Notes: generated by a model not told the origin, from the sequence alone. Counted from the stretch's first letter, positions 31,861 through 41,083 are shown. The stretch is 64,000 nt of DNA from VRUE01 sp036266075 (GCA_036266075.1 DATANV010000015.1:62001-126000), one strand, 5' to 3'. Numbers and translations are program-made.

Positions 31861-32829
31861 ATGAGCGCCTACGCCGAAAGGATCCGCCTCACCGGGCTCC
31901 TCGATCGCCTGCGAGGCAACGACTCATGGAGCATCGGCGACCGCGTCGGCCTGGCGCTCGCCTGGGCGGCGGGGATCCTGCTCTGCCTGATCGCCGCCGC
32001 GATTGTCCTCTACATGCTCTTCCGCGGCCTGCAGTACCTCAGCCTCGAAGACCTCTTCAGCCACCCTGAGGCCGGCCTCGGTGGGGGCAGCAGCGGCGGT
32101 TTCCTCGACGCGGTCGAGGGGACGCTGCTGGTCGCCGCCCTCGGCACCGTGCTGGCGGCGCCGCTCGGTGTCTCGATCGCCGTCTGGCTGAGCGAGTACG
32201 GCCGTCCGGGCTGGCTGGCGCGGGCCGTCGAGTCGGGGGTCGAGATCGTCGCCGGCACGCCCAGCATCGTCCTCGCGATCTTCGGCCTGTTGGTCTTCCA
32301 GCAGAGCTTCTTCGGCCTCTTCTCGCCGGTCGGCGAAGGGGCGACGCCGCTGGGTCGCTCCTTCGTGATTGCCGGGGCGATGATGTCGCTGATCGCGCTG
32401 CCGCTGGTCGTCGGCGCCACCCGCGAGGCGCTGCAGGCGATCCCGCGGCACCTGCGCGAGGCCTCCTACGCACTCGGCAAGGACCGGGCCTCGACCATCC
32501 GCCGCGTGCTGCTGCCGGCCTCGCGGCGCGGCATCGGCACCGGGATCACGCTCGGCATGGGGCGGATCGTCGGCGATACGGCGATCGTCTTCATCCTGCT
32601 CGGGGCGACGCTGCGCTTCGAACCGAACGGCGGCGTGCCGGTCTGGGACGTGCTGACCGGCAACGGCAGCACGCTGACCACCTTCGTCTACAACAACTCG
32701 CCGGCGGGCGAAGGCGGCGCCCCGGAGAAGGCCTACGCCGCGGCCTTCGTGCTGCTGCTGATCGTCCTGGTGCTGAACTTCATCGTCGACCTGATCACCC
32801 GTGGTAGGGGGGCCTCGTGGACTCGATGA
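31861..32829 (+). CDS. pstA: Phosphate ABC transporter, permease PstA
   Basis: 322 residues from ATG 31861. Six transmembrane helices, with EIVAGTPSIVLAIFGLLVFQ matching the PstA pore helix and REASYALGKDRASTIRRVLLPASRRGIGTG the EAA loop. It pairs with PstC as the membrane channel. The end overlaps pstB by 13 bp. Confidence 0.93.
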   Translation: MSAYAERIRLTGLLDRLRGNDSWSIGDRVGLALAWAAGILLCLIAAAIVLYMLFRGLQYLSLEDLFSHPEAGLGGGSSGGFLDAVEGTLLVAALGTVLAAPLGVSIAVWLSEYGRPGWLARAVESGVEIVAGTPSIVLAIFGLLVFQQSFFGLFSPVGEGATPLGRSFVIAGAMMSLIALPLVVGATREALQAIPRHLREASYALGKDRASTIRRVLLPASRRGIGTGITLGMGRIVGDTAIVFILLGATLRFEPNGGVPVWDVLTGNGSTLTTFVYNNSPAGEGGAPEKAYAAAFVLLLIVLVLNFIVDLITRGRGASWTR

Positions 32830-33722
32830 GCGTGCCGCCGCCGGTGCGGCGGATTCGCGTCGAGGAGGCGCCGACCGTCGTCCCGCCGCCCGCCGGGGGA
32901 AACGGCCATGGGCCGGCCGGGCAGCCGGCGCCGCAACTGCGCCGCATGGCCCGCGCCGAGACGGTGCCCGTCGAGCGCATGCGGACCGAGGAGCTGAGCA
33001 TCGCCTACGGCAGCAAGCTGGCCGTCGACCGGGTCTCGTTGAGCGTCCGCCAAGGTGAGGTGCTGGCCCTGATCGGGCCCTCGGGTTGCGGCAAGACGAC
33101 GCTGCTGCGTTCGCTCAACCGCCTCGTCGACTTGACCCCCGGAGCGGTGCGCGGTGGCCGCATCCTGCTCGACGGCGAGGACGTCGACCTCTACGACGCG
33201 ACCTTTCTGCGGCGTCGCGTCGGGATGCTCTTCCAGCAGCCGAACCCCTTCCCGATGAGCATCTTCGACAACGTCGCCTACGGCCTGCGCGAGCGCGGCT
33301 CGAAGAAGCCGGCAAAGCGCGAGCTGGAGCCGGCGGTGAGTGAGGCTCTGCACCGCGCCGGCCTCTTCGAGGAGGTCAAGGACAACCTCGACCACCCGGC
33401 GCTGGCGCTCTCGGGTGGCCAGCAGCAGCGCCTCTGCATCGCCCGCTCGCTGGCCGTGCGCCCGGAGGTACTACTGCTCGACGAGCCCTGCTCGGCGCTC
33501 GACCCGATCTCGACCCAGACGATCGAGGAGACGATCGTCGCGCTGCGCAGCGAGATCGCGATCGTGATCGTCACCCACAACCTGCAGCAGGCCCAGCGGG
33601 TCGCCGACCACGTCGCCTTCATGTACCTGGGCGAGATGGTCGAGTACGGCGAGGCGGCGCAGGTCTTCAGCTCGCCGGTCGTCGAGCGCACCCGCGAGTA
33701 CGTCAGCGGGGGCTTCGGATGA
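32817..33722 (+). CDS. pstB: Phosphate ABC transporter, ATP-binding protein
   Basis: 301 residues from GTG 32817, chosen because AGGGGGG ends 4 nt before it; ATG 32826 (in an ATGA overlap) is an alternative. Walker A GPSGCGKTT, signature ALSGGQQQRLCIARSLAVRP, Walker B VLLLDEPCSALDP and the H-loop VTHNLQQAQRVADHVAFMYL are all intact. About 50 residues of disordered Pro/Ala/Arg-rich sequence precede the normal PstB start (ERMRTEELSIAYGSK), an unusual N-terminal extension. It powers phosphate uptake. No phoU follows; instead the operon continues into envelope genes by an ATGA overlap. Confidence 0.95.
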   Translation: MDSMSVPPPVRRIRVEEAPTVVPPPAGGNGHGPAGQPAPQLRRMARAETVPVERMRTEELSIAYGSKLAVDRVSLSVRQGEVLALIGPSGCGKTTLLRSLNRLVDLTPGAVRGGRILLDGEDVDLYDATFLRRRVGMLFQQPNPFPMSIFDNVAYGLRERGSKKPAKRELEPAVSEALHRAGLFEEVKDNLDHPALALSGGQQQRLCIARSLAVRPEVLLLDEPCSALDPISTQTIEETIVALRSEIAIVIVTHNLQQAQRVADHVAFMYLGEMVEYGEAAQVFSSPVVERTREYVSGGFG

Positions 33723-34471
33723 CCGCCCAGCTGCTCGCCGCCGCCGGCCTCGCCGCGCTGGCGCTCGGCCTCAGCGCCTGTCAGTCGACCCAGGACAAGA
33801 GCGCCGAGCTCGAAAAGGAGGGCGCCGGCACCCTGATCGCCGAAAAGGGCCTCGAGATCAAGAAGCGGAACCCCGACGTCGAAGTCGTCTTCAAGGCCCT
33901 GCTCGGCAACGCCGAAGGCAACGCGGTCGTCGTCGCAGTGCACAACGACTCCGACGCCGACCTGGTCGACGTGCCGATCCTGATCGACGTGCGCGATGCC
34001 AAGGGCAAGACCGTCTACAGCAACGACATCCCCGGCATCGAGCCGGCGCTTGCCTCGATCTCCTTCATCCCCGCCAACGGCAACGCCGAATGGGTAGACG
34101 ACCAGGTCTTCACCACTGGCAAGCCGAAGTCGGTCGACGTGAAGGTCGGCGCCGGCGGCTCGACCTTCCGCGGCGAGATGCCTGCCATCGAGGTCTCGCA
34201 GCCGCACCTGGAAGGCGATCCGGTGTCGGGGATCTCGGCCACCGGCACGGTCGTCAACCGCACCGGCAGCGATCAGGGGCGGCTGCTGCTCTACGTGGTC
34301 GCCCGGCGCGGCGACGAGGTCGTCGCCGCCGGTCGTGGCGCGATCGAACACCTGAAGCCCGAGACTAAAGCGCTGAAATACACCGTCTTCTTCATCGGCG
34401 ACCCGAGCGGAGCCGAGCTAAAGCTGACCGAGCTGCCGACGCTCTCCGGGTCGGAGGGGGGCCCGGGATGA
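33719..34471 (+). CDS. Predicted lipoprotein of the pst operon
   Basis: 250 residues. The signal peptide LLAAAGLAALALGLSACQ carries a lipobox (LSAC), so Cys21 should be lipidated and the protein tethered to the outer face of the membrane. The mature part begins with a charged helix (QDKSAELEKEGAGTLIAEKG) and then two Ig-like beta domains (VVFKALLGNAEGNAVVVAVHNDSD; ISATGTVVNRTGSDQGRLLL), resembling FxLYD-type domains. ATGA overlaps link it to pstB and to the next gene. Function unknown; the context suggests a role in phosphate or envelope stress. Confidence 0.75.
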   Translation: MTAQLLAAAGLAALALGLSACQSTQDKSAELEKEGAGTLIAEKGLEIKKRNPDVEVVFKALLGNAEGNAVVVAVHNDSDADLVDVPILIDVRDAKGKTVYSNDIPGIEPALASISFIPANGNAEWVDDQVFTTGKPKSVDVKVGAGGSTFRGEMPAIEVSQPHLEGDPVSGISATGTVVNRTGSDQGRLLLYVVARRGDEVVAAGRGAIEHLKPETKALKYTVFFIGDPSGAELKLTELPTLSGSEGGPG

Positions 34472-35217
34472 CGGAGACTCCGATCTCGGCGACGCCAGGC
34501 CAGACGCAATCTCGGCCCGCTCTGGAGCTGCCTGCCGACCGTGGCCAGCACGGCGAGCCCTGCCAGGAGTGCGGCGCGCCGCTCGCCGCCGACCAGCGCT
34601 ACTGCCTCAACTGCGGCCGGCGCCGGGGCGGGGCCCGCGTCGACTATCGCCACTACATGGCGACGGCGGCCGACGCAGGCGAAGCCGAAGAGCAGGCCTC
34701 CCCTCGCTCGGGCCCACTCCCCCCTCAGACAACATCGCCGTCGCAGCCAGCGGCCGACGGGGACGAACCGCAGCGCGACTACGCGCCACTCGCCGCGGTC
34801 GGCGGGATCGCGGTGCTGGGCTTGATGCTGCTTGTCGGCGTCCTGATCGGCAGGGGGGGCGACAGCTCCACCCCGGCGCCGGCGCCGATTGTCGTTCACG
34901 GGAGCGGTGAAGGGGCGGAAGCGTCCACCGCCAAAGAGGGCGGAGCGGGCGCCGGAAAGTCGCCTGCAACGGTGGCCCCGGAGCCCGGTGGCAAGCAGAA
35001 GGGCGGCAGCCTGGCCGGGAGCGGCTCGGCGAAGAGCGAGGAACCGGTCGAAGCCAGCGACGAAGCGCTCGAATCGCTGCACTCCCAGAGTGGCGCCAGC
35101 TACGAGGAACAGAGCAAGAAGCTGCCCAACGAAATCGCCACGCCAGGCAAGCCGCCGCCGATCGACAAGACCACGGCTCCCGGCGGGGGCGAAGGCGGAG
35201 GGGAAGTGATCAAGTGA
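34468..35217 (+). CDS. Zinc-ribbon membrane protein of the pst operon
   Basis: 249 residues. A zinc ribbon CQECGAPLAADQRYCLNCG lies near residues 32-50, inside the cell, followed by a linker, one transmembrane helix (AAVGGIAVLGLMLLVGVLIG, about residues 110-130) and a Gly/Ala/Glu-rich external tail ending PIDKTTAPGGGEGGGE. Cytoplasmic zinc ribbons on single-pass proteins often sense or bind partners; no known family is recognised. Overlaps: ATGA with the lipoprotein gene, GTGA with the following gene. Confidence 0.72.
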   Translation: MTETPISATPGQTQSRPALELPADRGQHGEPCQECGAPLAADQRYCLNCGRRRGGARVDYRHYMATAADAGEAEEQASPRSGPLPPQTTSPSQPAADGDEPQRDYAPLAAVGGIAVLGLMLLVGVLIGRGGDSSTPAPAPIVVHGSGEGAEASTAKEGGAGAGKSPATVAPEPGGKQKGGSLAGSGSAKSEEPVEASDEALESLHSQSGASYEEQSKKLPNEIATPGKPPPIDKTTAPGGGEGGGEVIK

Positions 35218-35543
35218 GCAGCGACCTCGAGAGGCGCCGCGACCGGCTCGCGCGCGAGCTGGTCGACCTGCAGTGGGATCTTGGCGGCATCGCCTACGAG
35301 ATGGCGATCCGCGATCACTTCCGGCTCGACGTGCTGACCCGCCGGGCGGCGAAGCTGCAGCAGGTCGAGGCCGAGCTGAGCGAGGTCGAGCGGATGCTGA
35401 GGCTCGACCAGGCCGGCGCCGCCGGCGCCTGCGGCAACTGCGGCGCGCTCTACGCCCAGGGTGCGGCCTTCTGCTGGCAGTGCGGCAAGGACCTGATGCC
35501 GAGTGCCGCTGCTGCCCTGGGTGCGACGGCGGTCGGCCCGTGA
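35214..35543 (+). CDS. Small coiled-coil zinc-ribbon protein
   Basis: 109 residues from GTG 35214. A helical, probably coiled-coil N-terminal region (DLERRRDRLARELVDLQWDL ... LQQVEAELSEVERMLRLDQ) leads to a C-terminal zinc ribbon CGNCGALYAQGAAFCWQCG. No membrane segment, so it should be cytoplasmic and could pair with the zinc-ribbon membrane protein encoded just upstream. GTGA overlaps join it to both neighbours. Confidence 0.72.
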   Translation: MSSDLERRRDRLARELVDLQWDLGGIAYEMAIRDHFRLDVLTRRAAKLQQVEAELSEVERMLRLDQAGAAGACGNCGALYAQGAAFCWQCGKDLMPSAAAALGATAVGP

Positions 35544-36724
35544 AGCGGCTGCTGCGCCGGGGACCGGCGGCCGACCGACTGATCCGCTGGGCGGCGCTGC
35601 CGATCACCAACCGCCGTTGGGCGGCGCCGCTCTCCGCCGTCGCACTCGGCTTCGGGCTCTTCATCGGCGTCGCCATCGGGCCGGGTGCCTCCGGCACCTT
35701 CGCCGGCGCCAGGCAGGTGATCGAAATCCCCGATCTCGGCGGCGAGGGTGAAGCGGAAGCCGGCGAAACGCGCGCGGGCGGCCCGTCTCCCGCTGGTGGC
35801 TCGGCGCTCGGCGCCACCGGCGGCGAAGCCGCGCCCTTCCCGGAAGCCGCACCCCTCGCGGAAGAACCGCTACCGACTTTGACCCCAGTGGAGGGGGGTC
35901 AAAGTCGGTCGGGCGCGCCGGCATCCGCCGACGAAGGCGATGCACCCGCCGAGCCAGAGTCCCAGGATGGCGAGTCGGAAGAGCCGCTGCTCGGCGGCAC
36001 GGTCGTCCACGTCAACCCCGCCGCCGGCAGCTACACGGTCGCCGAAGAAGGCGGCGTGATGAGCGCCGTCCACGCCGGCAAGCGGCCGGCGCTGGGGACA
36101 CAGGTGGAAGTGCCGATCCGCACGCTCGCGAACGGCACTCTGGTCGAGGCTGGCAAGCGCAAGGCGACCGGCGACGCCGACACGGTCAGCCTCGCGGGGA
36201 TCGTCACCTTTGTCGACCCCAACCCTGCCGCACCGGCCTACGCGCTGTCGAATCGTGGCACCTCGCCCTTGATCCGCGTCCATCCCGACCCGAACGGCGT
36301 CCCGGTAGCGTTGCCGGCACTCGGCGCCTACGCGACGGTCAGCGCCGAAATCGAAAAGCCGCAGCCGGGTGCCTCCGTCGGCGGGCTCTGGCAGAGCAGC
36401 CTCAGCACCGGCGGCGCGCCCTTTACCCACGCCGACCTGGCGGGGATCGTCGCCGCGATCCACCCCGAAACCGCCCAGCTGGCGATCTCCGCCGACGACG
36501 TCCGCGCCGACGGCCAGGACCTGCTGCTCGCCGTGCCGCCGACGATCGACGTCTCGAGGGTCGCGGTCGGCGAATCGGTCCTGGCAGGTGCCGACATCGG
36601 TCCCGGCGGCTCGCTCGTCCTGACTGGCTTGGCCAGCGACGAGCACGCCAAGGGCGCCGACGACGAAGCCCCAATCCAGGGCGATCTGGTTCCCGCCAAA
36701 GTCAACGAAGGAGCGTCCCGATGA
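35540..36724 (+). CDS. Single-pass envelope protein of the pst operon
   Basis: Starting at GTG 35540 (GTGA overlap) gives 394 residues. A basic N-terminus, KRLLRRGPAADRLIRWAALP, precedes one transmembrane helix (LSAVALGFGLFIGVAIGPGA). An acidic, low-complexity linker (about residues 65-150) follows, then two or three OB-like beta domains (GGTVVHVNPAAGSYTVAEEGG; LAGIVTFVDPNPAAPAYALS; LAGIVAAIHPETAQLAISAD). The linker contains a perfect 14-bp-arm palindrome at 35873-35908 encoding LPTLTPVEGGQSRS. Function unknown; the ATGA overlap couples it to the last gene. Confidence 0.7.
   Translation: MKRLLRRGPAADRLIRWAALPITNRRWAAPLSAVALGFGLFIGVAIGPGASGTFAGARQVIEIPDLGGEGEAEAGETRAGGPSPAGGSALGATGGEAAPFPEAAPLAEEPLPTLTPVEGGQSRSGAPASADEGDAPAEPESQDGESEEPLLGGTVVHVNPAAGSYTVAEEGGVMSAVHAGKRPALGTQVEVPIRTLANGTLVEAGKRKATGDADTVSLAGIVTFVDPNPAAPAYALSNRGTSPLIRVHPDPNGVPVALPALGAYATVSAEIEKPQPGASVGGLWQSSLSTGGAPFTHADLAGIVAAIHPETAQLAISADDVRADGQDLLLAVPPTIDVSRVAVGESVLAGADIGPGGSLVLTGLASDEHAKGADDEAPIQGDLVPAKVNEGASR
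35873..35908. repeat. 36-bp palindrome inside a coding region
   Basis: Perfect 14-bp arms (35873-35886 with 35895-35908) around an 8-nt loop, in frame within a disordered linker. Probably an inserted palindromic unit. Confidence 0.75.
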
Positions 36725-37515
36725 GCTCGATGCCGATCTTCACCTCGACGCGGCGCCCGGACCCGGTTCCGCGGCTGCTCTCCGCCGCCGCGCTGCTCGT
36801 CTCGCTGCTGGCGCTGGTCTTCTCGATGGGCGGCGCCGCGCCGGCCAAGAAGGGCGGGGGAGGGGGTGCGCTGGTGCGCCTCGACAAGCACGGCAAGATC
36901 CCGGCGCGTTACCTGCCGGCAGTCAAGTTCGCGAAGCAGTCCAAGCGGCTCGGCAACGCGACCAAGAAGGACCTGACGGTCAACTGCCCGATCCCCGATG
37001 CGGTCGACCTCGGCACCTGGTGCTTGGAATCCGGCCTCAACCCGGTCCCACCCAAAGACACCGGCAAGAACGACTTCGTCTACGCGGCGCAGAAATGCGT
37101 CCGCGAAGGCGGCTGGCTGCCGACCGCGGCGCAGCTGATCGGCGCCGCGCCGAAGGTCAAGCTGCAGAGCAAGATCGACGACAGCCCGCTGACCTCCGGC
37201 GTCGACGAATTCGCCACCCCGAAAAACGGGATCAAGGACGCCCGCGAGATGAGCGGCGACCTGACGACGACCACCGCCGGCGGTCGCGCCGCCGGCTCGG
37301 AGGGGGTCACGGTCGGCTCCAAAGGGAACGGCAACCTCGGCGAGCCCGACCCGGTGCCGATGCCTGCCGACCCACTGCCCGACACGCTCAACTACATCAC
37401 CGTCTACGACAACTACAACCACGGCGGCTTTGCCGGCGGCGCCCCGGTGGGCGCGCCGGAGAAGTTCCGCTGCGCCTACGCCAAGGGCTCTCAGGGAACC
37501 AAGTTCGGCGACTGA
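36721..37515 (+). CDS. Exported protein with lectin-like fold, last gene of the pst operon
   Basis: 264 residues. An N-terminal hydrophobic segment (LLSAAALLVSLLALVFSMGG, about residues 19-38) acts as a signal or anchor. A basic linker follows, then a domain with WCLESGLNPVPP and NDFVYAAQKCVREGGWLPTAAQLIGAA, resembling C-type-lectin or formylglycine-enzyme-like folds in which a Cys pair and a GGWLPTA-type turn recur. No catalytic residues are evident. ATG 36721 overlaps the previous stop codon (ATGA). The 3' end overlaps the convergent MMPL gene by 25 bp, closing a nine-gene transcription unit. Confidence 0.7.
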   Translation: MSSMPIFTSTRRPDPVPRLLSAAALLVSLLALVFSMGGAAPAKKGGGGGALVRLDKHGKIPARYLPAVKFAKQSKRLGNATKKDLTVNCPIPDAVDLGTWCLESGLNPVPPKDTGKNDFVYAAQKCVREGGWLPTAAQLIGAAPKVKLQSKIDDSPLTSGVDEFATPKNGIKDAREMSGDLTTTTAGGRAAGSEGVTVGSKGNGNLGEPDPVPMPADPLPDTLNYITVYDNYNHGGFAGGAPVGAPEKFRCAYAKGSQGTKFGD

Positions 37516-39623
37516 GACTCGCTGATCCCGAAGCGCTCGTGCAGGCGTCGCAGCGGTGCCGGCGCCCACCAGTTCCACTTGCCGAGCAGCTCCATCAAGG
37601 AGGGGACCAGCAGCGCCCGGATGATGCTGGCATCGATCAGGACCGCCAGCGCGGTGCCTATCCCGTTCTGCTTGACGAAGATGATTTTCGAAGTGGCGAA
37701 GGCGCCGATCGCGACGGCGAACATCAGCGCCGCCGCGGTGACGATCCGCCCGGTCCGCTCCAGGCCGATCGCCACCGACTCGGAGTCCGAGGCGCCGTTG
37801 TCGCGCGCCTCTTTGATCCGCGAGAGCAGGAAGACGGCGTAGTCGGTGGAGAGACCGAAGGCGACGGCGAAGAGCAGGATCGGCATCGTCTGCTCGAGCG
37901 CTCCCTGACTGGTGTAGTCGAAGACGCTTTCCAGTCGTCCTTCCTGGAAGATCAGCACCAGCAACCCGAAGACGGCGCTGAGGTTGAGGAAGTTCATGAT
38001 CAGCGACTTGATCGGCAGGACGACCGAGCCGGTCATCAGGAAGAGGATCACGAGCGTCGCCAAGACGATGATCGCGGCGGCGATCGGCAGGTGGCGGGCG
38101 AGACTGCTCTGGAAGTCGACGAAGTCCGCGGTGGCGCCGCCCACCCGCAGTCTGGCGCCGGGCACCGCGATCTCGCGGAGCGCTTCGACCGTCGACTGGC
38201 TGGCCTCGGAGCGGAAGCTGTCCGCGGAGATCGTCTCGATCAAACCGAGTCGCGGGGCGATGCGCTGCGGAGGCAGCGCCGCGGCGACGCCCTCCACCTT
38301 CGACACCTGCGCCCGCGTCTTTGCCAGTGCCGCCGGCCCGCCGCCTTCGACGGTGACCCAGATCGGCGTGTCGCGGTAGGGCGGGAATTCCTCCTGCATC
38401 GCGTCGTAGACCTGGCGCGCGCTCGCCTCCTCGGGCAGGATCTGCGGGTCGGCCGAGGTGAACTTGATGCCGAAGAAAGGGATCCCGAGGACGATCAAAA
38501 AGAGCGCGCTCAGCGTCGCCACCGGCGCCGGGCGACGCATCACGAAGCGCGACAGCCGGTACCAGAAGCCCTGCGCGTCGGGTCGCGTCTCAGCTTCCGC
38601 TCGGCGGCGCAGCGCCTTCGGCGCCAGCGAGTCGACGCGGGTACCGAGCAGGGTCAGGACGGCCGGCAGGACGGTCAGCGAGACCGCAGCCGCCAGCAGC
38701 GTCACCAGCGAGCCGCCGAAGCCCATTGAGTAGAGGAAGCGTTGCGGGAAGACGATCAGCGAGGCGAGCGCCGCCGCCACCGTCAGCGAAGAGAAGAAGA
38801 CCGTTCGCCCGGCAGTCGCCATCACGCGCCGCATTGCCGCCAGGCCGGGGCCGTCCTTGGCGATCTCCTCGCGGTAGCGGGAGACGATGAAGAGGCTGTA
38901 ATCGATCGCCAGGCCGAGGCCGAGGCCGGTGGTCAGGTTGAGGGCGAAGATCGAGATCGAGCCCACCTCGCTCAGCCCGCGCAGCACCAGGAAGGTGCCG
39001 ATGATCGCCAGCACCCCGATCATCACCGGCAGCAGCGCCGCGACGAGGCTGCGGAAGAAGAGGAAGGAGAAGAAGAAGAGCAGCGGGACGGCGAGCATCT
39101 CGGCCAGTTTCAGGTCTTCCTCGACCTGCTTGTTGACCTGCTCCAGAGAAACCGCGCCGCCGCCGACAATGACGCCGGGCCTGCCGCTCATCTGCTCGAC
39201 GACGCTGTCGCCAGCTTCCTGCCACTGCTTGTCGCCGGTCGGCTTCAGGCCGATCGCTAAGTAGGTCGAGTGGCCGTCCCTGGAGACGAAGGCCCGCGAG
39301 CGCGTCTGGTAGTAGCCGCTGACGTTGGCCACCTCGGGGTTGCTGCGGATCTGCCGCGCGATCGATTCGACCCGCGCTCGGGTGGCGGGCGAGGAGACCG
39401 GTGCGTTGCGGACGATCGCAATCGCCCCGGGGCCGCGAAAGCCGGCGTCGAGCAGCGCCTCGCGGGCTTTGACGCTCTCGGTCGCCGGGTCGTCGGCGCC
39501 GTAGGGGTCGAGGCGCGAGGCGACCGAGCCGCCGAGCGCCCCGGCCAGGACGAAGAAGAGGATCGCGAAGAGGCCGATACGGCGAGGGTTGCGATCGGTG
39601 AAACGGGCGAGCGCGTCGAACAT
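37491..39623 (-). CDS. MMPL/RND-family transporter
   Basis: 710 residues from ATG 39623, which has GGAAGGGAG upstream; the frame is open further to 39659 without support. Two RND repeats are visible, each a first helix plus a large external loop plus five helices. The hallmark motifs are GLGLGLAIDYSLFIVSRYREE in the first half and VAFGLSTDYAVFLLSRIKEAR in the second. MMPL proteins export lipids or drugs using the proton gradient; the paired Asp-Tyr dyads for proton relay are present. It stands alone on this strand, convergent with the pst operon. Confidence 0.9.
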   Translation of the reverse strand: MFDALARFTDRNPRRIGLFAILFFVLAGALGGSVASRLDPYGADDPATESVKAREALLDAGFRGPGAIAIVRNAPVSSPATRARVESIARQIRSNPEVANVSGYYQTRSRAFVSRDGHSTYLAIGLKPTGDKQWQEAGDSVVEQMSGRPGVIVGGGAVSLEQVNKQVEEDLKLAEMLAVPLLFFFSFLFFRSLVAALLPVMIGVLAIIGTFLVLRGLSEVGSISIFALNLTTGLGLGLAIDYSLFIVSRYREEIAKDGPGLAAMRRVMATAGRTVFFSSLTVAAALASLIVFPQRFLYSMGFGGSLVTLLAAAVSLTVLPAVLTLLGTRVDSLAPKALRRRAEAETRPDAQGFWYRLSRFVMRRPAPVATLSALFLIVLGIPFFGIKFTSADPQILPEEASARQVYDAMQEEFPPYRDTPIWVTVEGGGPAALAKTRAQVSKVEGVAAALPPQRIAPRLGLIETISADSFRSEASQSTVEALREIAVPGARLRVGGATADFVDFQSSLARHLPIAAAIIVLATLVILFLMTGSVVLPIKSLIMNFLNLSAVFGLLVLIFQEGRLESVFDYTSQGALEQTMPILLFAVAFGLSTDYAVFLLSRIKEARDNGASDSESVAIGLERTGRIVTAAALMFAVAIGAFATSKIIFVKQNGIGTALAVLIDASIIRALLVPSLMELLGKWNWWAPAPLRRLHERFGISESQSPNLVP

Positions 39624-39767
39624 CAGAGTCTCCCTTCCTCCACCGTTCAGGTGGCTCAACGCCCCGCCACGTATACCGCCACTGTATGTAGCGCAGTGTG
39701 ACCTGGCTCACGCCCTCCGTGGGGCTCCTCGCGACTGGCCCTGCCGGACTATCCTCAACCGTTCTCT

Positions 39768-41063
39768 ATGAATGAGGCGAAGTCCGACATCGTGGTGATG
39801 AAGTTCGGCGGCACCTCCGTCGCCGGCGCCGAGGAGATCAAGCGCGCGGCGCGGCGGATCGTCGCCGCCCGCGAGGCCGGCAGCCGGGTCGTCGCCGTGC
39901 TCTCCGCCCGCGGCAAGACGACCGACGAGCTGGTCGCCCAGGCGATGGAGATCTCCGATCGCCCGGTGGCCCGCGAGATGGACATGCTGCTCTCGACGGG
40001 CGAGCGCATCTCCTGCGCGCTCTGCGCGATGGCGATCCACGACATGGGGCACGACGCGATCTCGCTGACCGGCTCGCAGGCGGGGATCGTCACCGACTCC
40101 TCGCACACGCGGGCGAAGATCATCGACGTGCGCGCCGACCGCATCCGCGAGACCCTCGCCGAGCGGATCGTGCTCGTCGCCGGCTTCCAGGGGGTCTCGA
40201 CCGACAGCCGCGACGTGACCACGCTCGGCCGCGGCGGCTCCGACACGACCGCCGTCGCCCTCGCCGCCGCGCTCGACGCAGCAGTCTGCGAGATCTACAC
40301 CGACGTCGCCGGCGTCTACAGCGCCGACCCGCGGATCGTGCCGGAGGCGCGCAAGCTGCCGGTCGCCTCCTACGAGGAGATGCTCGAGATGTCGGCCTCC
40401 GGTGCCCGCGTATTGCAGCTGCGCTCGGTCGAGTACGCCCGCAACCACGGCGTCCGCATCCACTGCCGCAGCAGCTTCGAGGACGGCCCCGGTACCCTCG
40501 TGGTCAGCGAAGAGGAGAGCGAGCAGCAGACCGTGGAGCAACCTTTCGTAACCGCAGTGACCCACTCCGACGGGGAGGCTCGGGTCACGTTGACCGGCGT
40601 CAGCGACGAGCCGGGCGTGGCCGGGCGGATCTTCACCGCGCTGGCCGACGCCGGCATCAACGTCGACGTGATCATCCAGAACGAGCCGGTCGGCGACGAC
40701 GCGCTGGCCGACCTCTCCTTCACCGTCGACCGCTCCGATCTGGCAGCCGCCACCGACACGGTCGGCGGCCTCGGCGTCAGCCAGGGGGTCCGCACCGACG
40801 AGCGTATCGGCAAGGTCTCGATCGTCGGCGCCGGCATGCGCTCGCATCCCGGTGTCGCCGCCAAGGTCTTCGCCGTGCTCGGCGGCGAGGGGATCAACAT
40901 CGAGATGATCTCCACCTCGCCGATCAAGATCTCCTGCGTCATCTCCGCGGATCGCGTCCCCGACGCGGTTCGCGCCCTGCACGAGGCCTTCGATCTCGGC
41001 GCCGAGTCGGTGCGGCCCGAGAATCCGATGGGCACTGAGCAGCGTCCCACGGTCAGCGGCTGA
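39768..41063 (+). CDS. lysC: Aspartate kinase
   Basis: 431 residues. VMKFGGTSVAGAEEIKRAAR is the N-terminal kinase motif; TDSRDVTTLGRGGSDTTAVALA and IYTDVAGVYSADPRIVPEA complete the active site. Two C-terminal ACT domains (VTLTGVSDEPGVAGRIFTALADAGINVD and VSIVGAGMRSHPGVAAKVFAVL) bind lysine and/or threonine for feedback control. It phosphorylates aspartate, the first step to lysine, threonine, methionine and diaminopimelate. A TATCCT -10-like box lies 12 nt before ATG 39768 and no ribosome binding site is visible. asd follows 20 bp downstream, with its own -10-like box. Confidence 0.96.
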   Translation: MNEAKSDIVVMKFGGTSVAGAEEIKRAARRIVAAREAGSRVVAVLSARGKTTDELVAQAMEISDRPVAREMDMLLSTGERISCALCAMAIHDMGHDAISLTGSQAGIVTDSSHTRAKIIDVRADRIRETLAERIVLVAGFQGVSTDSRDVTTLGRGGSDTTAVALAAALDAAVCEIYTDVAGVYSADPRIVPEARKLPVASYEEMLEMSASGARVLQLRSVEYARNHGVRIHCRSSFEDGPGTLVVSEEESEQQTVEQPFVTAVTHSDGEARVTLTGVSDEPGVAGRIFTALADAGINVDVIIQNEPVGDDALADLSFTVDRSDLAAATDTVGGLGVSQGVRTDERIGKVSIVGAGMRSHPGVAAKVFAVLGGEGINIEMISTSPIKISCVISADRVPDAVRALHEAFDLGAESVRPENPMGTEQRPTVSG

Positions 41064-41071
41064 GCGGCCGT

Positions 41072-41077
41072 CATACT
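41072..41077 (+). promoter_or_regulatory. -10-like element of asd
   Basis: CATACT ends 6 nt before ATG 41084 in the short lysC-asd gap, so asd could also be transcribed separately and leaderless. Confidence 0.4.
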
Positions 41078-41083
41078 CGGCCG

